Source: an uncultured Collinsella sp.
GTDB lineage: Bacteria; Actinomycetota; Coriobacteriia; Coriobacteriales; Coriobacteriaceae
Direction: 5' to 3'
Assembly: GCA_958451615.1 (NCBI GenBank)
Contig: CAUDQR010000024.1
Location: forward strand, 1 to 35,647
Length of the DNA stretch: 35,647 nt
The position numbers and the translations under genes were made by a program. The notes under the pieces were generated by a model that was given only the letters and a program-made list of their open reading frames with translations, ran no database searches and had not been told where the DNA came from. Positions 1 through 8,645 of the stretch are shown in pieces. Position 1 is the first letter of the stretch; each line of letters opens with the position of its first letter.

Positions 1-41
1 AAAGAACCCCCGCCGCACGTAGTGCGCAGCGGGGGTTCTTT
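1..41. terminator. Strong hairpin, likely bidirectional terminator
   Basis: Perfect GC-rich inverted repeat: arms AAAGAACCCCCGC and GCGGGGGTTCTTT enclose a second short stem (CGCAC/GTGCG). It lies about 60 nt past the ilvE stop and can serve ilvE on the minus strand and any gene entering from the left. Confidence 0.8.
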
Positions 42-99
42 CATGTCCGAGGACGCGCCGGAAAGGAAGGTCGCCCTCGGGCCGAACAGCTATGGCAGC

Positions 100-1152
100 T
101 TACGCGACGGTGTAAACCCAGTCGTGCTTATCCTCAACAGCACCAGACTGGATGCCGGTCAGGGTCTCGCGGAGCTTCTTCATCACGGGGCCAATCTCGG
201 TGTAGCCAGCCGGGAAGGTCACGGTCTCATCGGCACCATAGACCTTGTTGTCAATCTCGCCAACCGGGGAGATGACGGCAGCGGTGCCGCACAGGCCGCA
301 CTCAACAAAGGTGCCGGCCTTGACCTCGGCCCACTCGACGGGACGCTGGTCGACGGTCATGCCCAGGTCCTGAGCAACCTGAACGAGCGAACGGCGGGTG
401 ATGGAGGGCAGGATGGAGTCGGTGTGCGACTGCGGAACGACGAGGGTGCCATCCTCCTTCACGAACAGGACGTTAGCGCCACCGGTCTCCTCGACATAGG
501 TGCGGGACTCGGAGTCGAGATACAGGTTCTCGGCATAACCCTCGCGGTGAGCCTCCATCGTGGGCTTCAGGGACATGGCGTAGTTGAGGCCGGCCTTGAT
601 GTTGCCGGTGCCGTGCGGTGCGGCGCGGTCGTACTCGGAAACGCGCAGCTTGACGGGCTTAAGGCCGCCCTTAAAGTACGGACCGACCGGGGTCACGAGA
701 ATGCGGAACGTGTACTCAGGAGCGGGAGCCACGCCGATTACGTCACCGGAGCCGATCATAAACGGACGCACATACAGGGTTGCGCCAGAGCCGAAGGGCG
801 GAACCCATGCGGCATTGGCAGAGACGACCTGCTTGACGGCCTCGACAAACTTGTCCTTGGGGAACGGGGGCATCTCGAGGCGCTGCGCAGAGTTGTACAT
901 ACGCTCAGCGTTCATGTCGGGACGGAAGCAGACGATGCTGCCGTCCTCGGCGGTGTAGGCCTTCAGGCCCTCAAAGACCTCCTGGCAGTAATGGAAGATG
1001 CCACCGCACTCGGAGACATGCAGGGTGTGGTCGGTGGTCAGACCACCCTCGTCCCACTCGCCATCCTTCCAATGAGCCTCGTAGCTGTAATCGGTCTTCA
1101 TGTAGCCAAAGCCGAGGCTACCCCAATCGATATCCTTCTTCTCGACAGTCAT
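100..1152 (-). CDS. ilvE: Branched-chain amino acid aminotransferase
   Basis: PLP-dependent fold-type IV enzyme (350 aa) that interconverts leucine, isoleucine and valine with their 2-oxoacids using glutamate/2-oxoglutarate in the cytosol. The Schiff-base lysine is expected at K186 in GTGNIKAGLNYA. The class signature follows (YLDSESRTYVEETGGANV), and a late CGLCGTAAV segment contains a CxxC. Length is typical of BCAT type II. The start at 1152 was chosen because GGAG lies 6 nt upstream; a reading frame continues upstream to 1302 but its extra 50 residues are arginine-rich and unlike the family. The gene is monocistronic, followed by a strong terminator, with a long (about 150 nt) putative leader from a TACAAT box. 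Confidence 0.93.
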   Translation of the reverse strand: MTVEKKDIDWGSLGFGYMKTDYSYEAHWKDGEWDEGGLTTDHTLHVSECGGIFHYCQEVFEGLKAYTAEDGSIVCFRPDMNAERMYNSAQRLEMPPFPKDKFVEAVKQVVSANAAWVPPFGSGATLYVRPFMIGSGDVIGVAPAPEYTFRILVTPVGPYFKGGLKPVKLRVSEYDRAAPHGTGNIKAGLNYAMSLKPTMEAHREGYAENLYLDSESRTYVEETGGANVLFVKEDGTLVVPQSHTDSILPSITRRSLVQVAQDLGMTVDQRPVEWAEVKAGTFVECGLCGTAAVISPVGEIDNKVYGADETVTFPAGYTEIGPVMKKLRETLTGIQSGAVEDKHDWVYTVA

Positions 1153-1305
1153 ATGTCGCTCCTTACATACACAGTTGCATACTCGCGAACCCGCACGCAA
1201 GGACCGGGGCCGACCGCGTCGCAACGTCACACGCCCGGAGCGTAGAGCCGGACGGGACACGCGGACGACATCGAAGCCGATGACACGTCGATTCGCATGC
1301 ACGAG

Positions 1306-1311
1306 ATTGTA
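1306..1311 (-). promoter_or_regulatory. Putative -10 box (TACAAT) of ilvE
   Basis: Reads GAGTACAATC on the minus strand. No good -35 is visible 16-18 nt upstream. The same GTACAAT core recurs before glmS, the PHP gene, the aminotransferase and the rRNA methyltransferase in this window. Confidence 0.4.
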
Positions 1312-1381
1312 CTCCGCACACGCATCGGATAAAACGTTTTTCTTTAACTAACTAAAGTATTTTCATTTGACCGAAGCTAGA

Positions 1382-1413
1382 GAGGCCCGCCACCGTAATC
1401 GGTGACGGGCCTC
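1382..1413 (-). terminator. Hairpin terminator after the DedA gene
   Basis: GAGGCCCGCCACCG, loop TAAT, then CGGTGACGGGCCTC: a 14-bp stem with one mismatch, 28 nt past the DedA stop. No clean U tract follows on the minus strand. Confidence 0.6.
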
Positions 1414-1441
1414 AACGGCACGGTTTGCGCGCTAGCTCGAG

Positions 1442-2089
1442 CTACGCGTTCTGTTTGCCCAGTTTTGCCTTAACCAGGCCGACCACGGTCGGGATAATCG
1501 ACACGGCGACGATGCCGATAATCAGCAGCTCAAAGTGCTCCTGCACAAAGGGGATGCCGCCAAAGAAATAGCCCAGCAGCGTAAAGACCGTCGACCAGGT
1601 AATGCCGCCCAGCACGTTATAGATGACAAAATTGCGCCAATGCATGCCGCCCATACCGGCGATGAAGGGCACAAAGGTGCGGATAAACGGGAAGAAGCGA
1701 CCCAGGAAGATGGCCAGGTGACCCCACTTGTCCAGGAAGTCCTCGGACTTTTTGATGCGCTCGGGCGTCATGGCCTTGACCTTGCCCGAGGCGATGATTT
1801 TGCGGCCAAAGAAGTGGCCGATCATAAAGTTGCACTGATCGCCCAGGATGGCTGCGGCCCATGCGACGGCCAGCAGGGCCACGATGTTAAAGCCGCCGTT
1901 GTGGGCAAAGAAGCCCGAGGCAAACAGCAGCGAATCGCCGGGAAGGAACGGGAAGAACACCACGCCCGTCTCGATAAAGATGATCAGGAACACGCAGCCG
2001 TAGGCCATGAGCGGGCCAGCGGCGATCCAGCTGGCGATCGCAGTGCGCGGGTCCTTGAGCAGCTCGGCGATAAAATTGATGAAACCCAT
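1442..2089 (-). CDS. DedA family membrane protein (SNARE-associated/VTT domain)
   Basis: 215-aa polytopic inner-membrane protein. The DedA/VTT signature is visible: FLPGDSLLFASG near the N-terminus, then the glycine- and arginine-containing FGRKIIASGKVKAMTPE loop and FLGRFFPFIRTFVPFIAG. The family is implicated in lipid-carrier (undecaprenyl phosphate, phosphatidylethanolamine) scrambling and membrane-potential homeostasis; which lipid this member handles cannot be told. Start at 2089 is supported by GAGAGG about 9 nt upstream and by the typical hydrophobic amphipathic beginning MGFINFIAEL; a longer frame to 2173 adds a non-family basic stretch. Divergent from cysE. Confidence 0.88.
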   Translation of the reverse strand: MGFINFIAELLKDPRTAIASWIAAGPLMAYGCVFLIIFIETGVVFFPFLPGDSLLFASGFFAHNGGFNIVALLAVAWAAAILGDQCNFMIGHFFGRKIIASGKVKAMTPERIKKSEDFLDKWGHLAIFLGRFFPFIRTFVPFIAGMGGMHWRNFVIYNVLGGITWSTVFTLLGYFFGGIPFVQEHFELLIIGIVAVSIIPTVVGLVKAKLGKQNA

Positions 2090-2266
2090 GAAGTAAAACC
2101 TCTCAGTTGTGGGCGCGGACACGTCCAAGTTGACCAGTATACGGTTGCGGCGCCCCCTCGTGCGCAACCCCACAAAAGCATGACTCCATTACCAGCAAGT
2201 TTGCATAACTGACACTTGTCGCCCAAAGCAAAGCAAGATCGCCCTTCTTAATCCCTAGCGAATCGC

Positions 2267-2272
2267 TATACT
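2267..2272 (+). promoter_or_regulatory. Putative -10 box (TATACT) of cysE
   Basis: TATACT lies 42 nt before the GTG start of the serine acetyltransferase gene. A -35 candidate (TTCTTA at 2245-2250, 16-nt spacer) is weak. Confidence 0.4.
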
Positions 2273-2313
2273 TTATTGAATCGCATTGTCACGGCGCTGA
2301 GGGAGGGCGGCCA

Positions 2314-3018
2314 GTGAGCTTTATCAATACCATTCGCGAGGACATCAAGACCGTCCAAGCGCAGGACCCCGCCGCGCAAAACGGTCTGGTCATTTTTCTT
2401 TCGTACCCCGGCCTGCACGCCAAGTGGAACCACGTGGCCGAGCACTGGCTGTGGGAGCACGGCCATCGCTCGCTCGCCCGGGTGCTCTCGCAAATCACCC
2501 GCCACATCACCGGCGTCGAGATTCATCCCGCTGCACAGATCGGCAAACATTTCTTTATCGACCACGCCATGGGCGTTGTCATCGGCGAGACCACCATTGT
2601 GGGCGACAACTGCGTGCTCTACCAAGGCGTCACGCTCGGCGGTACCGGCAACGAGACCGGCAAACGCCATCCCACCCTGGGCAACAATGTCACGGTGGGC
2701 ACGGGCGCCAAGGTGCTTGGCAACATCCACATTGGCGACAACGTCAAGATCGGCGGCAACTCGGTCGTCGTCAAGGACGTGCCCGACAACTGCACCGTCG
2801 TGGGCGTGCCCGGGCGCATCATCAAGCGCAACGGCTGCCGCGTGTTCGAGGAGAGCTTCGACGCCAAGCAGCATCGCGAGTACATGCCCGACGATGCCGC
2901 CGAGCAGAGCGCCCTCAACCGCCAGGGCATCAACGAAAACGCCCGTCGCGTCAAGGAACTCGAGCGAGAGGTGGCCGAGCTCAAAGCCCTCGTCGCCAAG
3001 CTCGTGGACGAGCGCTAG
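2314..3018 (+). CDS. cysE: Serine O-acetyltransferase
   Basis: Cytosolic enzyme making O-acetyl-L-serine from serine and acetyl-CoA, the first committed step of cysteine synthesis. 234 aa. It has the short CysE/EpsC layout: a helical N-terminus, then a left-handed beta-helix made of hexapeptide repeats ([56 protein letters not shown]). The conserved [12 protein letters not shown] loop sits between coils. The C-terminus is a charged helix ([17 protein letters not shown]) that may form a coiled coil, rather than a hydrophobic CysK-binding tail. The start is GTG with GGAGG 7 nt upstream. No cysK is adjacent. Confidence 0.93.
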   Translation: MSFINTIREDIKTVQAQDPAAQNGLVIFLSYPGLHAKWNHVAEHWLWEHGHRSLARVLSQITRHITGVEIHPAAQIGKHFFIDHAMGVVIGETTIVGDNCVLYQGVTLGGTGNETGKRHPTLGNNVTVGTGAKVLGNIHIGDNVKIGGNSVVVKDVPDNCTVVGVPGRIIKRNGCRVFEESFDAKQHREYMPDDAAEQSALNRQGINENARRVKELEREVAELKALVAKLVDER

Positions 3019-3055
3019 GGCCGTGGGCAGCCGCCACAGCATGAACGCCAGCACA

Positions 3056-3097
3056 AAAGGCGCGCCAGGGAATCCGCCCCCGGCGCGCCTTCTTTTC
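3056..3097. terminator. Bidirectional terminator between cysE and the ABC exporter
   Basis: AAGGCGCGCC and GGCGCGCCTT arms around a 15-nt loop. A TTCTTTT run follows on plus and CCTTTTG on minus, so it can stop both converging transcripts. Confidence 0.85.
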
Positions 3098-3129
3098 GAT
3101 GCGACATGCGGGACTGCCCCTTTGTCACC

Positions 3130-5130
3130 TTATGCGAACTGGCTTAGGTAGAGGTCGGCGTAAGCGCCCTCGGCAGCCAGCAGCTCCTTGTGCGTACCCT
3201 GCTCGATGATATTGCCGTGATCCATGACCAGGATGAGGTCGGCATCGACGATCGTCGACAGACGGTGCGCGATCACAAAGCTCGTGCGCCCGCGCATGAG
3301 CGCGTCCATGGCGCGGCCGATGGCAAGCTCGGTGCGCGTGTCCACGCTCGACGTCGCCTCGTCCAGGATGAGGATCGCCGGGTTGTTGAGCAGCACGCGC
3401 GCGATGGTCAGCAGCTGACGCTGGCCCTGGCTGATGCTCTCGGCATCGTTAGCCACCCGTGTGTCGTAGCCCTGCGGCATAGTGCGCACAAAGAAGTCGA
3501 CCTGAGCGGCACGTGCGGCCGCGACAATCTCCTCGCGCGTCGCCTCGGGACAGCCATAGGCGATATTCTCGGCAATGGTGCCATCGAACAGCCAGGCGTC
3601 CTGCAACACCATTCCAAACTGCTGGCGCAGCTCGCCGCGGTCCATGCGGCTCGTATCCACGCCGTCGAGCGTAATGCGGCCGCCGTCAATCTCGTAGAAG
3701 CGCATGAGCAGGTTGATGAGCGTGGTCTTGCCCGCGCCCGTAGTTCCCACCACGGCGATCTTCTGGCCCGGCTCGGCGGCAAACGACACGTCGCGCATGA
3801 GCGGCTTGTCGGGCGCATAGCCAAAGCGCACATGCTCAAAAGCGACGCGGCCCTCCACCTTGCCCGGCAGCTTGGCAGCCTCGCCCGGCTGCGGATCGGC
3901 CTCCATCTCGGGCCCATCGAGCAGGTCGAACACGCGCTCTGCGCTCGCCAGCGCGCTCTGCAGCGAGTTAAAGGTAAACGACAACTGCGTCATGGGTTCG
4001 GACGCCTCGTAGATAAACTGGAAGAACGCCTGGAACACGCCGACGGTCATATGCCCGGCAACCAGCATGCTGCAGCCCACCAGCGCAATCACGATCTGCG
4101 CCAAACGGCCGATAAAGCGCACCGCAGGGCCGACGGCGTTAATCATAAAGTCGGCCTTGGTGCTCACGCGCGCCAGCTCCTTCGAAGCCTCGTGTACCTC
4201 GACAGAGCTCTGGCGCTCGCGGTTAAACGCACGGATCACCAGACGGCCCGAGTAGCCTTCCTCGACCGCGCTCGTAATCTTGGACACCCACTCCTGGCGC
4301 TCGCCCGTCACATCGTGCGTGCGGCGCGACACGACCTTCGTCACCAGCAGCGAAAGCGCCGTAAAGAACAAAAAGACGAGCGTGAGCGGCACGCTAAACA
4401 CGAACATCACGCTCACGGCGCCCACTACGGTACCGATCGACACCAGCAGCTGCAGCAATCCGCGCTGCATACTCTCGGACATCTTGTCCAAGTCGTTGGT
4501 CGCGCGGCTGACGACCTCGCCGGGACGATGCGCGTCAAAGTAGGCAAGCGGCAGGCGGTTGAGCTTTTGTGCGATGCGGTTGCGTAGGCGCAGGTTGAGG
4601 CGCTCGGCAACGCTCGACATCAAAAAGCTCTGGAGTGCGTAGAACGAGGCGGCGGCGGTCCAGATCATAAAGTAGATTAAGATGGTCCTGCCGCAGTTCT
4701 CCCAGGTAATACCGAAGGTAGTGTTGTTGGCAAACGCCACCTTCATGTGCCCCCACAGCTCATCGATCACGCGGGCACTATATGCCGGCGCAGCGGTGTT
4801 AAAGATGGCATAGAACACAATGCTCGCGAACACGATATAGAAGCGCCAATGGTCGCCGGCGGCCTCGCTCCACAGGCGGCGCACCGTCGCCCAGGTGTCG
4901 CGGGGCGTCTCGTCCTCGTCCTCGTCATCAACGTCGCGCATGCGCTCCGCCTCGGCGCGGGCGCGCTCGTCCTCGGCGCGCTCGTTTTCCTCGTAGAGTG
5001 CCTGGCGGCGAGCCTCGCGCTCCGCCGCCTTGGCGGCTTCGTCCAGGCCGGGCGTGGCGCCCGCCTCCTCGACTGTCTCTGCAACCGCGGCGTCATCGGC
5101 GATGCCCTGCTTCTTGAGCTCCTCGGTCAT
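3130..5130 (-). CDS. ABC exporter half-transporter, subunit with canonical Walker B (666 aa)
   Basis: Type IV (B-family) ABC exporter: an N-terminal transmembrane domain of six helices (roughly residues 110-390) and a C-terminal nucleotide-binding domain. Walker A GTTGAGKTT is near residue 459, signature ISQGQRQ near 563, Walker B ILILDEATSSVD with catalytic Glu near 583, and the H-loop in IAHRLSTI. The signature is the degenerate ISQGQ type, which in heterodimeric exporters (TM287/288, BmrCD) pairs with a partner lacking the catalytic Glu; the upstream gene fits. An unusual acidic, alanine/glutamate-rich extension of about 80 residues precedes the first helix. Start 5130 has GGAGG 8 nt upstream, inside the last codons of the preceding gene, so translation is probably coupled. 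Confidence 0.92.
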   Translation of the reverse strand: MTEELKKQGIADDAAVAETVEEAGATPGLDEAAKAAEREARRQALYEENERAEDERARAEAERMRDVDDEDEDETPRDTWATVRRLWSEAAGDHWRFYIVFASIVFYAIFNTAAPAYSARVIDELWGHMKVAFANNTTFGITWENCGRTILIYFMIWTAAASFYALQSFLMSSVAERLNLRLRNRIAQKLNRLPLAYFDAHRPGEVVSRATNDLDKMSESMQRGLLQLLVSIGTVVGAVSVMFVFSVPLTLVFLFFTALSLLVTKVVSRRTHDVTGERQEWVSKITSAVEEGYSGRLVIRAFNRERQSSVEVHEASKELARVSTKADFMINAVGPAVRFIGRLAQIVIALVGCSMLVAGHMTVGVFQAFFQFIYEASEPMTQLSFTFNSLQSALASAERVFDLLDGPEMEADPQPGEAAKLPGKVEGRVAFEHVRFGYAPDKPLMRDVSFAAEPGQKIAVVGTTGAGKTTLINLLMRFYEIDGGRITLDGVDTSRMDRGELRQQFGMVLQDAWLFDGTIAENIAYGCPEATREEIVAAARAAQVDFFVRTMPQGYDTRVANDAESISQGQRQLLTIARVLLNNPAILILDEATSSVDTRTELAIGRAMDALMRGRTSFVIAHRLSTIVDADLILVMDHGNIIEQGTHKELLAAEGAYADLYLSQFA

Positions 5131-5131
5131 G

Positions 5132-6868
5132 CTACTCACCTCCCTTCATCTGCGATTCCGCGATAGCGCGGTACACCTCGCAGGTTTCCATGAGCTCGTC
5201 GTGCGTGCCCAGGCCCACGATCTCGCCGTCCTTGAGCACCACGATCTGATCGGCATGCAAAATAGTCGAGATGCGCTGGGCGATGATGAGCACCGCGGCA
5301 TCGCACGTCTCGTCCTGCAGCGCATGGCGCAGTGCCGCATCGGTCTTAAAGTCCAGGGCCGAAAAGCTATCGTCGAAGATATACAGATCAGCGTGCTTCA
5401 TGAGCGCACGGGCGATGGCCAGGCGCTGGCGCTGGCCGCCCGAAAAGTTCGTACCGCCCTGCGCCACCGGCGTATCGAGCCCCTGGGGCTGGTCGAGCAC
5501 AAAGGTGCTCTGGGCAACCTGGAGCGCATGGAGCATGTCAGCCTCGGTCGCACCCTCGTTACCAAAGCGCAGATTGCTTGCCACGGTACCCGAGAACAGC
5601 CATGCCTTCTGCGGCACATAGGCGATACGCCCGCGGATGTCGTCTTGCGAAAGGTCGCGCAGATCGACGCCGTTCAGGCGAATGGCGCCCTTCGTGGCAT
5701 CGTGGAAGCGAAGCAAGAGTTTGGCCACCGTTGACTTGCCCGAGCCCGTTGAGCCCACGATCGCGGTCGTCTGTCCGCGGCGGCAGGCAAAACTCAGGTT
5801 GCACAGGGTGTCCTCGTCGGCATCGTCAAAACGGAACGACATGTGGTCGAACACGGCCACCACGTCGGCGCCGTCTGCGGACTCAGGCGCCCCGTCGCCC
5901 AGCGTAGCCTTGCCGTCCACAATGCTCGGCTCGATTTCGAGCACCTGCTGCGCGCGGTTGAGACACGCCGCGGCGCGCGGGAGCGTCAGCACCACCATCT
6001 GCGCCATCATCACAAAGAACAGGATCAGGATCGCGTACTCCAGCACGGCCGAGATGCTGCCGATTTGCATGGCATGGACGCCCACGCGGTTGCCGCCCAC
6101 CCACAGCACCGCCACCTCGGCGATGTTCATCAAAAAGAAGCTGGAGCTGTCGAGACCCACAAACAGGTGGTTGACCTTGATGGCATTGGCCGCGTAATCG
6201 CTAAACACCTCGTCCAGGCGCTGCTCCTCGTGGCGCTCCTTGTTAAATGCGCGGATGACGCGCACGCCCACGATGTTCTCGCGCAGCACCACGTTCATGC
6301 GGTCGATAAAGCTCTGAAGGCGCATAAAAATCGGCGCGGCGTTAGCCACCGTAAAGACCGCCGCCACCAGCACGATCGCAACGACCACGCCCAGCAGCGT
6401 GCCCATGGCAGGATCGATAAACCAGGCAAAGATGATGCCCGCGACGGCCAAGAACGGCACCGGCAGCACCAACTGAATCGTCTGCAGGATCGCTTGCTGG
6501 ATCACGTTGATGTCGTTGAGCGAGCGCGTGATCATCGAACCCGTGCCAAAGCGCTCAAAGTCGCTGGCGGACAGCTCGAGCGACTTATCGTAGACGGCGT
6601 TGCGGATGTCGCAGGCCACATTGGCCGCCAGACGGGCCGAAAGATAACAGCCCAGCACCGCACCACCGCTGGCCATGCCGGTCGCGATGAGCATGTACAG
6701 ACCGTTGCGCAAGATGTAATCGACGTCGCCCGTCGTGATGCCCGTGTTGACCATGTTCGCCAACATCGTGGGCACGAGCAGCGTACCGACGTTGTCGATT
6801 AGCAGCACCAGCAGCGTCACCGCGATCAGACCGCGGTACGGCCTCATAAACCTCATTAAGAGTCGCAT
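5132..6868 (-). CDS. ABC exporter half-transporter, subunit with degenerate Walker B (578 aa)
   Basis: Partner of the downstream half-transporter. It has six predicted transmembrane helices and then an ATPase domain: Walker A GSTGSGKST near residue 370, a good signature FSGGQRQR near 474, and Walker B LYIFDDSFSALD near 492, where Asp replaces the catalytic Glu. The site formed by this Walker A/B with the partner's ISQGQ should therefore be non-hydrolysing, and the opposite site canonical. The substrate is unknown; MarR-linked exporters of this type often export drugs or peptides. Start overlaps the MarR gene end by 13 nt; one base separates its stop from the next start, so the three genes form one operon. 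Confidence 0.92.
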   Translation of the reverse strand: MRLLMRFMRPYRGLIAVTLLVLLIDNVGTLLVPTMLANMVNTGITTGDVDYILRNGLYMLIATGMASGGAVLGCYLSARLAANVACDIRNAVYDKSLELSASDFERFGTGSMITRSLNDINVIQQAILQTIQLVLPVPFLAVAGIIFAWFIDPAMGTLLGVVVAIVLVAAVFTVANAAPIFMRLQSFIDRMNVVLRENIVGVRVIRAFNKERHEEQRLDEVFSDYAANAIKVNHLFVGLDSSSFFLMNIAEVAVLWVGGNRVGVHAMQIGSISAVLEYAILILFFVMMAQMVVLTLPRAAACLNRAQQVLEIEPSIVDGKATLGDGAPESADGADVVAVFDHMSFRFDDADEDTLCNLSFACRRGQTTAIVGSTGSGKSTVAKLLLRFHDATKGAIRLNGVDLRDLSQDDIRGRIAYVPQKAWLFSGTVASNLRFGNEGATEADMLHALQVAQSTFVLDQPQGLDTPVAQGGTNFSGGQRQRLAIARALMKHADLYIFDDSFSALDFKTDAALRHALQDETCDAAVLIIAQRISTILHADQIVVLKDGEIVGLGTHDELMETCEVYRAIAESQMKGGE

Positions 6869-7356
6869 GTCTCCCCCTCGCCCTTATCGGCAGCCTCGTT
6901 CTCGGCGGCAACTTGCCGTTTAAATGCCTCGCACTCTTCGTTAAGAACATGGGAGAACTTACCGACCAAGCGCATGATCTCGCGCTGTTCCCACGGCTCG
7001 AGCGCCTCGAATGCCTGCTGCTCGGCCTTTTGCGCCGGCAACGCGTAGCGCTTGGCAAACTGCATACCTTCTGCGGTCAGTCGCACAACCTTGTTCTTAC
7101 GACTGCCCTCGGCAAACTCCAACGTCGCGAGCCCTCGCGCCCTAAGCGTCTTGATCGCCGAATTGATGGTCTGTTTGCTGTAGAACCATTCACTCGTCAG
7201 CCGACTCACGGCGATGCTGCCGTCCGCCGTGCTGGTGTCGACGAGCATCCAATAGGCGCAATCCGAAAGACCGCAGGTGCGCGAGAACTCCGAATAGATA
7301 TGGTCGAGTCCATTGAGCATCCGGTCGAAATCGACCAGCGTAACCGCACTATTCAT
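6856..7356 (-). CDS. MarR family transcriptional regulator
   Basis: 166 aa with a winged helix-turn-helix at about residues 50-105 (LTSEWFYSKQTINSAIKTL as recognition region, then RKNKVVRLTAEG as wing) flanked by the N- and C-terminal dimerisation helices of MarR proteins. It is the first gene of an operon with two ABC exporter subunits and overlaps the first by 13 nt, so it most likely represses its own operon and releases on binding the exported compound or a related ligand. Twin palindromic sites lie just upstream. The ATG at 7356 has no strong ribosome binding site, so the exact start is slightly uncertain. Confidence 0.88.
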   Translation of the reverse strand: MNSAVTLVDFDRMLNGLDHIYSEFSRTCGLSDCAYWMLVDTSTADGSIAVSRLTSEWFYSKQTINSAIKTLRARGLATLEFAEGSRKNKVVRLTAEGMQFAKRYALPAQKAEQQAFEALEPWEQREIMRLVGKFSHVLNEECEAFKRQVAAENEAADKGEGETCDS

Positions 7357-7372
7357 CTATCCCACCATTCGA

Positions 7373-7431
7373 TTGTCCGAGTTTTGACCAATTTACATCT
7401 CTACATTAGTCCGAGTTTTGACTATCGTCAA
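7373..7431 (-). promoter_or_regulatory. Promoter and twin operator of the MarR-ABC operon
   Basis: Two near-identical 18-bp sites, TTGTCCGAGTTTTGACCA (7373-7390) and TAGTCCGAGTTTTGACTA (7407-7424), start 34 bp apart. The second has perfect TAGTC/GACTA arms. On the minus strand a -35 TTGACG (7431-7426) precedes TAATGT (7408-7403) with a 17-nt spacer, so the upstream site covers the spacer. This is what an autoregulated MarR promoter would look like. Confidence 0.6.
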
Positions 7432-7473
7432 TAAGCTCGTTATATATGGTCAGGTCAACATAGGCATCTCGAC

Positions 7474-7509
7474 AAAAAAGACCGCCGGCGCGGGGGCGGC
7501 GCCGGCGGT
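7474..7509 (-). terminator. Rho-independent terminator of the 96-aa gene
   Basis: Perfect ACCGCCGGCGC/GCGCCGGCGGT stem followed on the minus strand by a TTTTTT run, 27 nt past the stop. Confidence 0.9.
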
Positions 7510-7535
7510 TGCGAGAGAATATCGATTGTTGGCTG

Positions 7536-7826
7536 TTACGCAGCGACGGCCTCGTAGACCGTGGCGCCCGAGAAGCTGTCGTGCAGGCTCTTGCCACAGA
7601 TCCACGGCAGTTCGACGACCTCGCAGACCGTGTTGACCAGCTCGGAGCAGTCAGTAAAGTGGCCCTTATCGTTGAGGGCCTCGCAATCCTGAACACGCCA
7701 ATAGCCATCGGTGTGCGTGATGTAGTACTCGTGATCGTTGATCGACACGAAAGCGCGCGTCTTGGAACGCAGCAGCTTCAGAAATCCTTCGAAGTCGGTC
7801 TCGACGACATCTCCAGCCTGGAACAT
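7536..7826 (-). CDS. Unrecognised small protein, 96 aa
   Basis: I do not recognise a family. The protein is soluble-looking and mildly acidic, begins MFQAGDVVETDFEGFLKLLR and carries a central segment INDHEYYITHTDGYWRVQDC with several aromatic residues and four cysteines overall. No signal peptide or membrane segment. It is a real gene by its AGGAGGT ribosome binding site 6 nt before the ATG at 7826, its codon use and its dedicated terminator. An in-frame ATG at 7862 lacks a ribosome binding site. It is divergent from the nitroreductase and stands alone. Confidence 0.72.
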   Translation of the reverse strand: MFQAGDVVETDFEGFLKLLRSKTRAFVSINDHEYYITHTDGYWRVQDCEALNDKGHFTDCSELVNTVCEVVELPWICGKSLHDSFSGATVYEAVAA

Positions 7827-7980
7827 GATGTTACCTCCTGGCCCGGCGCCACCACGGCGCATTGATAAACGTTGGTACTCCTTTAGTAAAACCTTTATCA
7901 GAGGTTATGCGTTCGTCATTTAGGCAAGTGGTAAAAAACCGCAGGGTAGACGGGATAAAACGTTTAACCGTCCCATTTGT

Positions 7981-8009
7981 TTGTCACATTCTGAAGGTAC
8001 TTTTATGCA
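7981..8009 (+). promoter_or_regulatory. Possible promoter of the nitroreductase gene
   Basis: TTGTCA, 17-nt spacer, TATGCA. The -35 is good and the -10 poor. The rest of the 294-nt gap between the 96-aa gene and the nitroreductase shows no convincing structure. Confidence 0.3.
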
Positions 8010-8120
8010 AACCTACTTTTCCAATTGGAATCTATCCTTTTGGCCGGGCAATTGACCGTCTACCGTTTGAGCCCGACGGGTATGAACGGGGCATCTGCAA
8101 CGCCACCGCAAGGAGACACC

Positions 8121-8642
8121 ATGGAGACTATCGAAGCACTCATCCATCGCCGCAGCTGCCGCAAATACAGCGATCGTCCCGTCGAGGTCGAAAAGCTTGC
8201 ACGCATTATCGAAGCCGGCCAATATGCACCGAGCGGCATGGGCCGCCAGCCGGTGACGTTTGTCGCCGTCACCGACCCCGCGACCGTCGAGCGTCTCTCA
8301 CAGCTCAACGCCCAGGTCATGGGCAGCAACAGTGACCCCTTCTATGGCGCCAAGACCGTTGTGGTGGTGCTGGTCGACCGCAGCGTGCCCACGCATCTGG
8401 AAGACGGCTCGCTCGCCATGGGAAACTTGCTCAACGCCGCCTATGCACTGGGTGTCGATTCGTGCTGGATTCACCGCGCGCACGAGGTCTTTGACTCGCC
8501 CGAGGGCCTGGAGCTGCTGGCCAGCTGGGACCTGCCCGCCGACGGCAGCCTGCGCGGTGTCGGTCACTGCATTCTGGGCTATGCCGAAGACACGCTACCC
8601 GAGCCCAAACCCCGCCGCGACAACGTGGTGTATGTAAAGTAA
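8121..8642 (+). CDS. Nitroreductase family protein (FMN-dependent)
   Basis: 173 aa, short form of the nitroreductase fold. The N-terminal IEALIHRRSCRKYSDRPV with YAPSGMGRQP is the FMN phosphate-binding region; the glycine-containing LRGVGHCILGYAED near the C-terminus completes the pocket. Such proteins reduce nitroaromatics, quinones or enoates with NAD(P)H as homodimers; the physiological substrate here is unknown. Start 8121 has AAGGAG 5 nt upstream; a longer frame exists but is not family-like. Monocistronic, with a hairpin right after the stop. Confidence 0.88.
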   Translation: METIEALIHRRSCRKYSDRPVEVEKLARIIEAGQYAPSGMGRQPVTFVAVTDPATVERLSQLNAQVMGSNSDPFYGAKTVVVVLVDRSVPTHLEDGSLAMGNLLNAAYALGVDSCWIHRAHEVFDSPEGLELLASWDLPADGSLRGVGHCILGYAEDTLPEPKPRRDNVVYVK

Positions 8643-8645
8643 TTA

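Noticed and set aside
22..1245. 407-aa frame opposite ilvE
   Set aside because: Antisense of ilvE; begins inside a terminator hairpin and has no family features.
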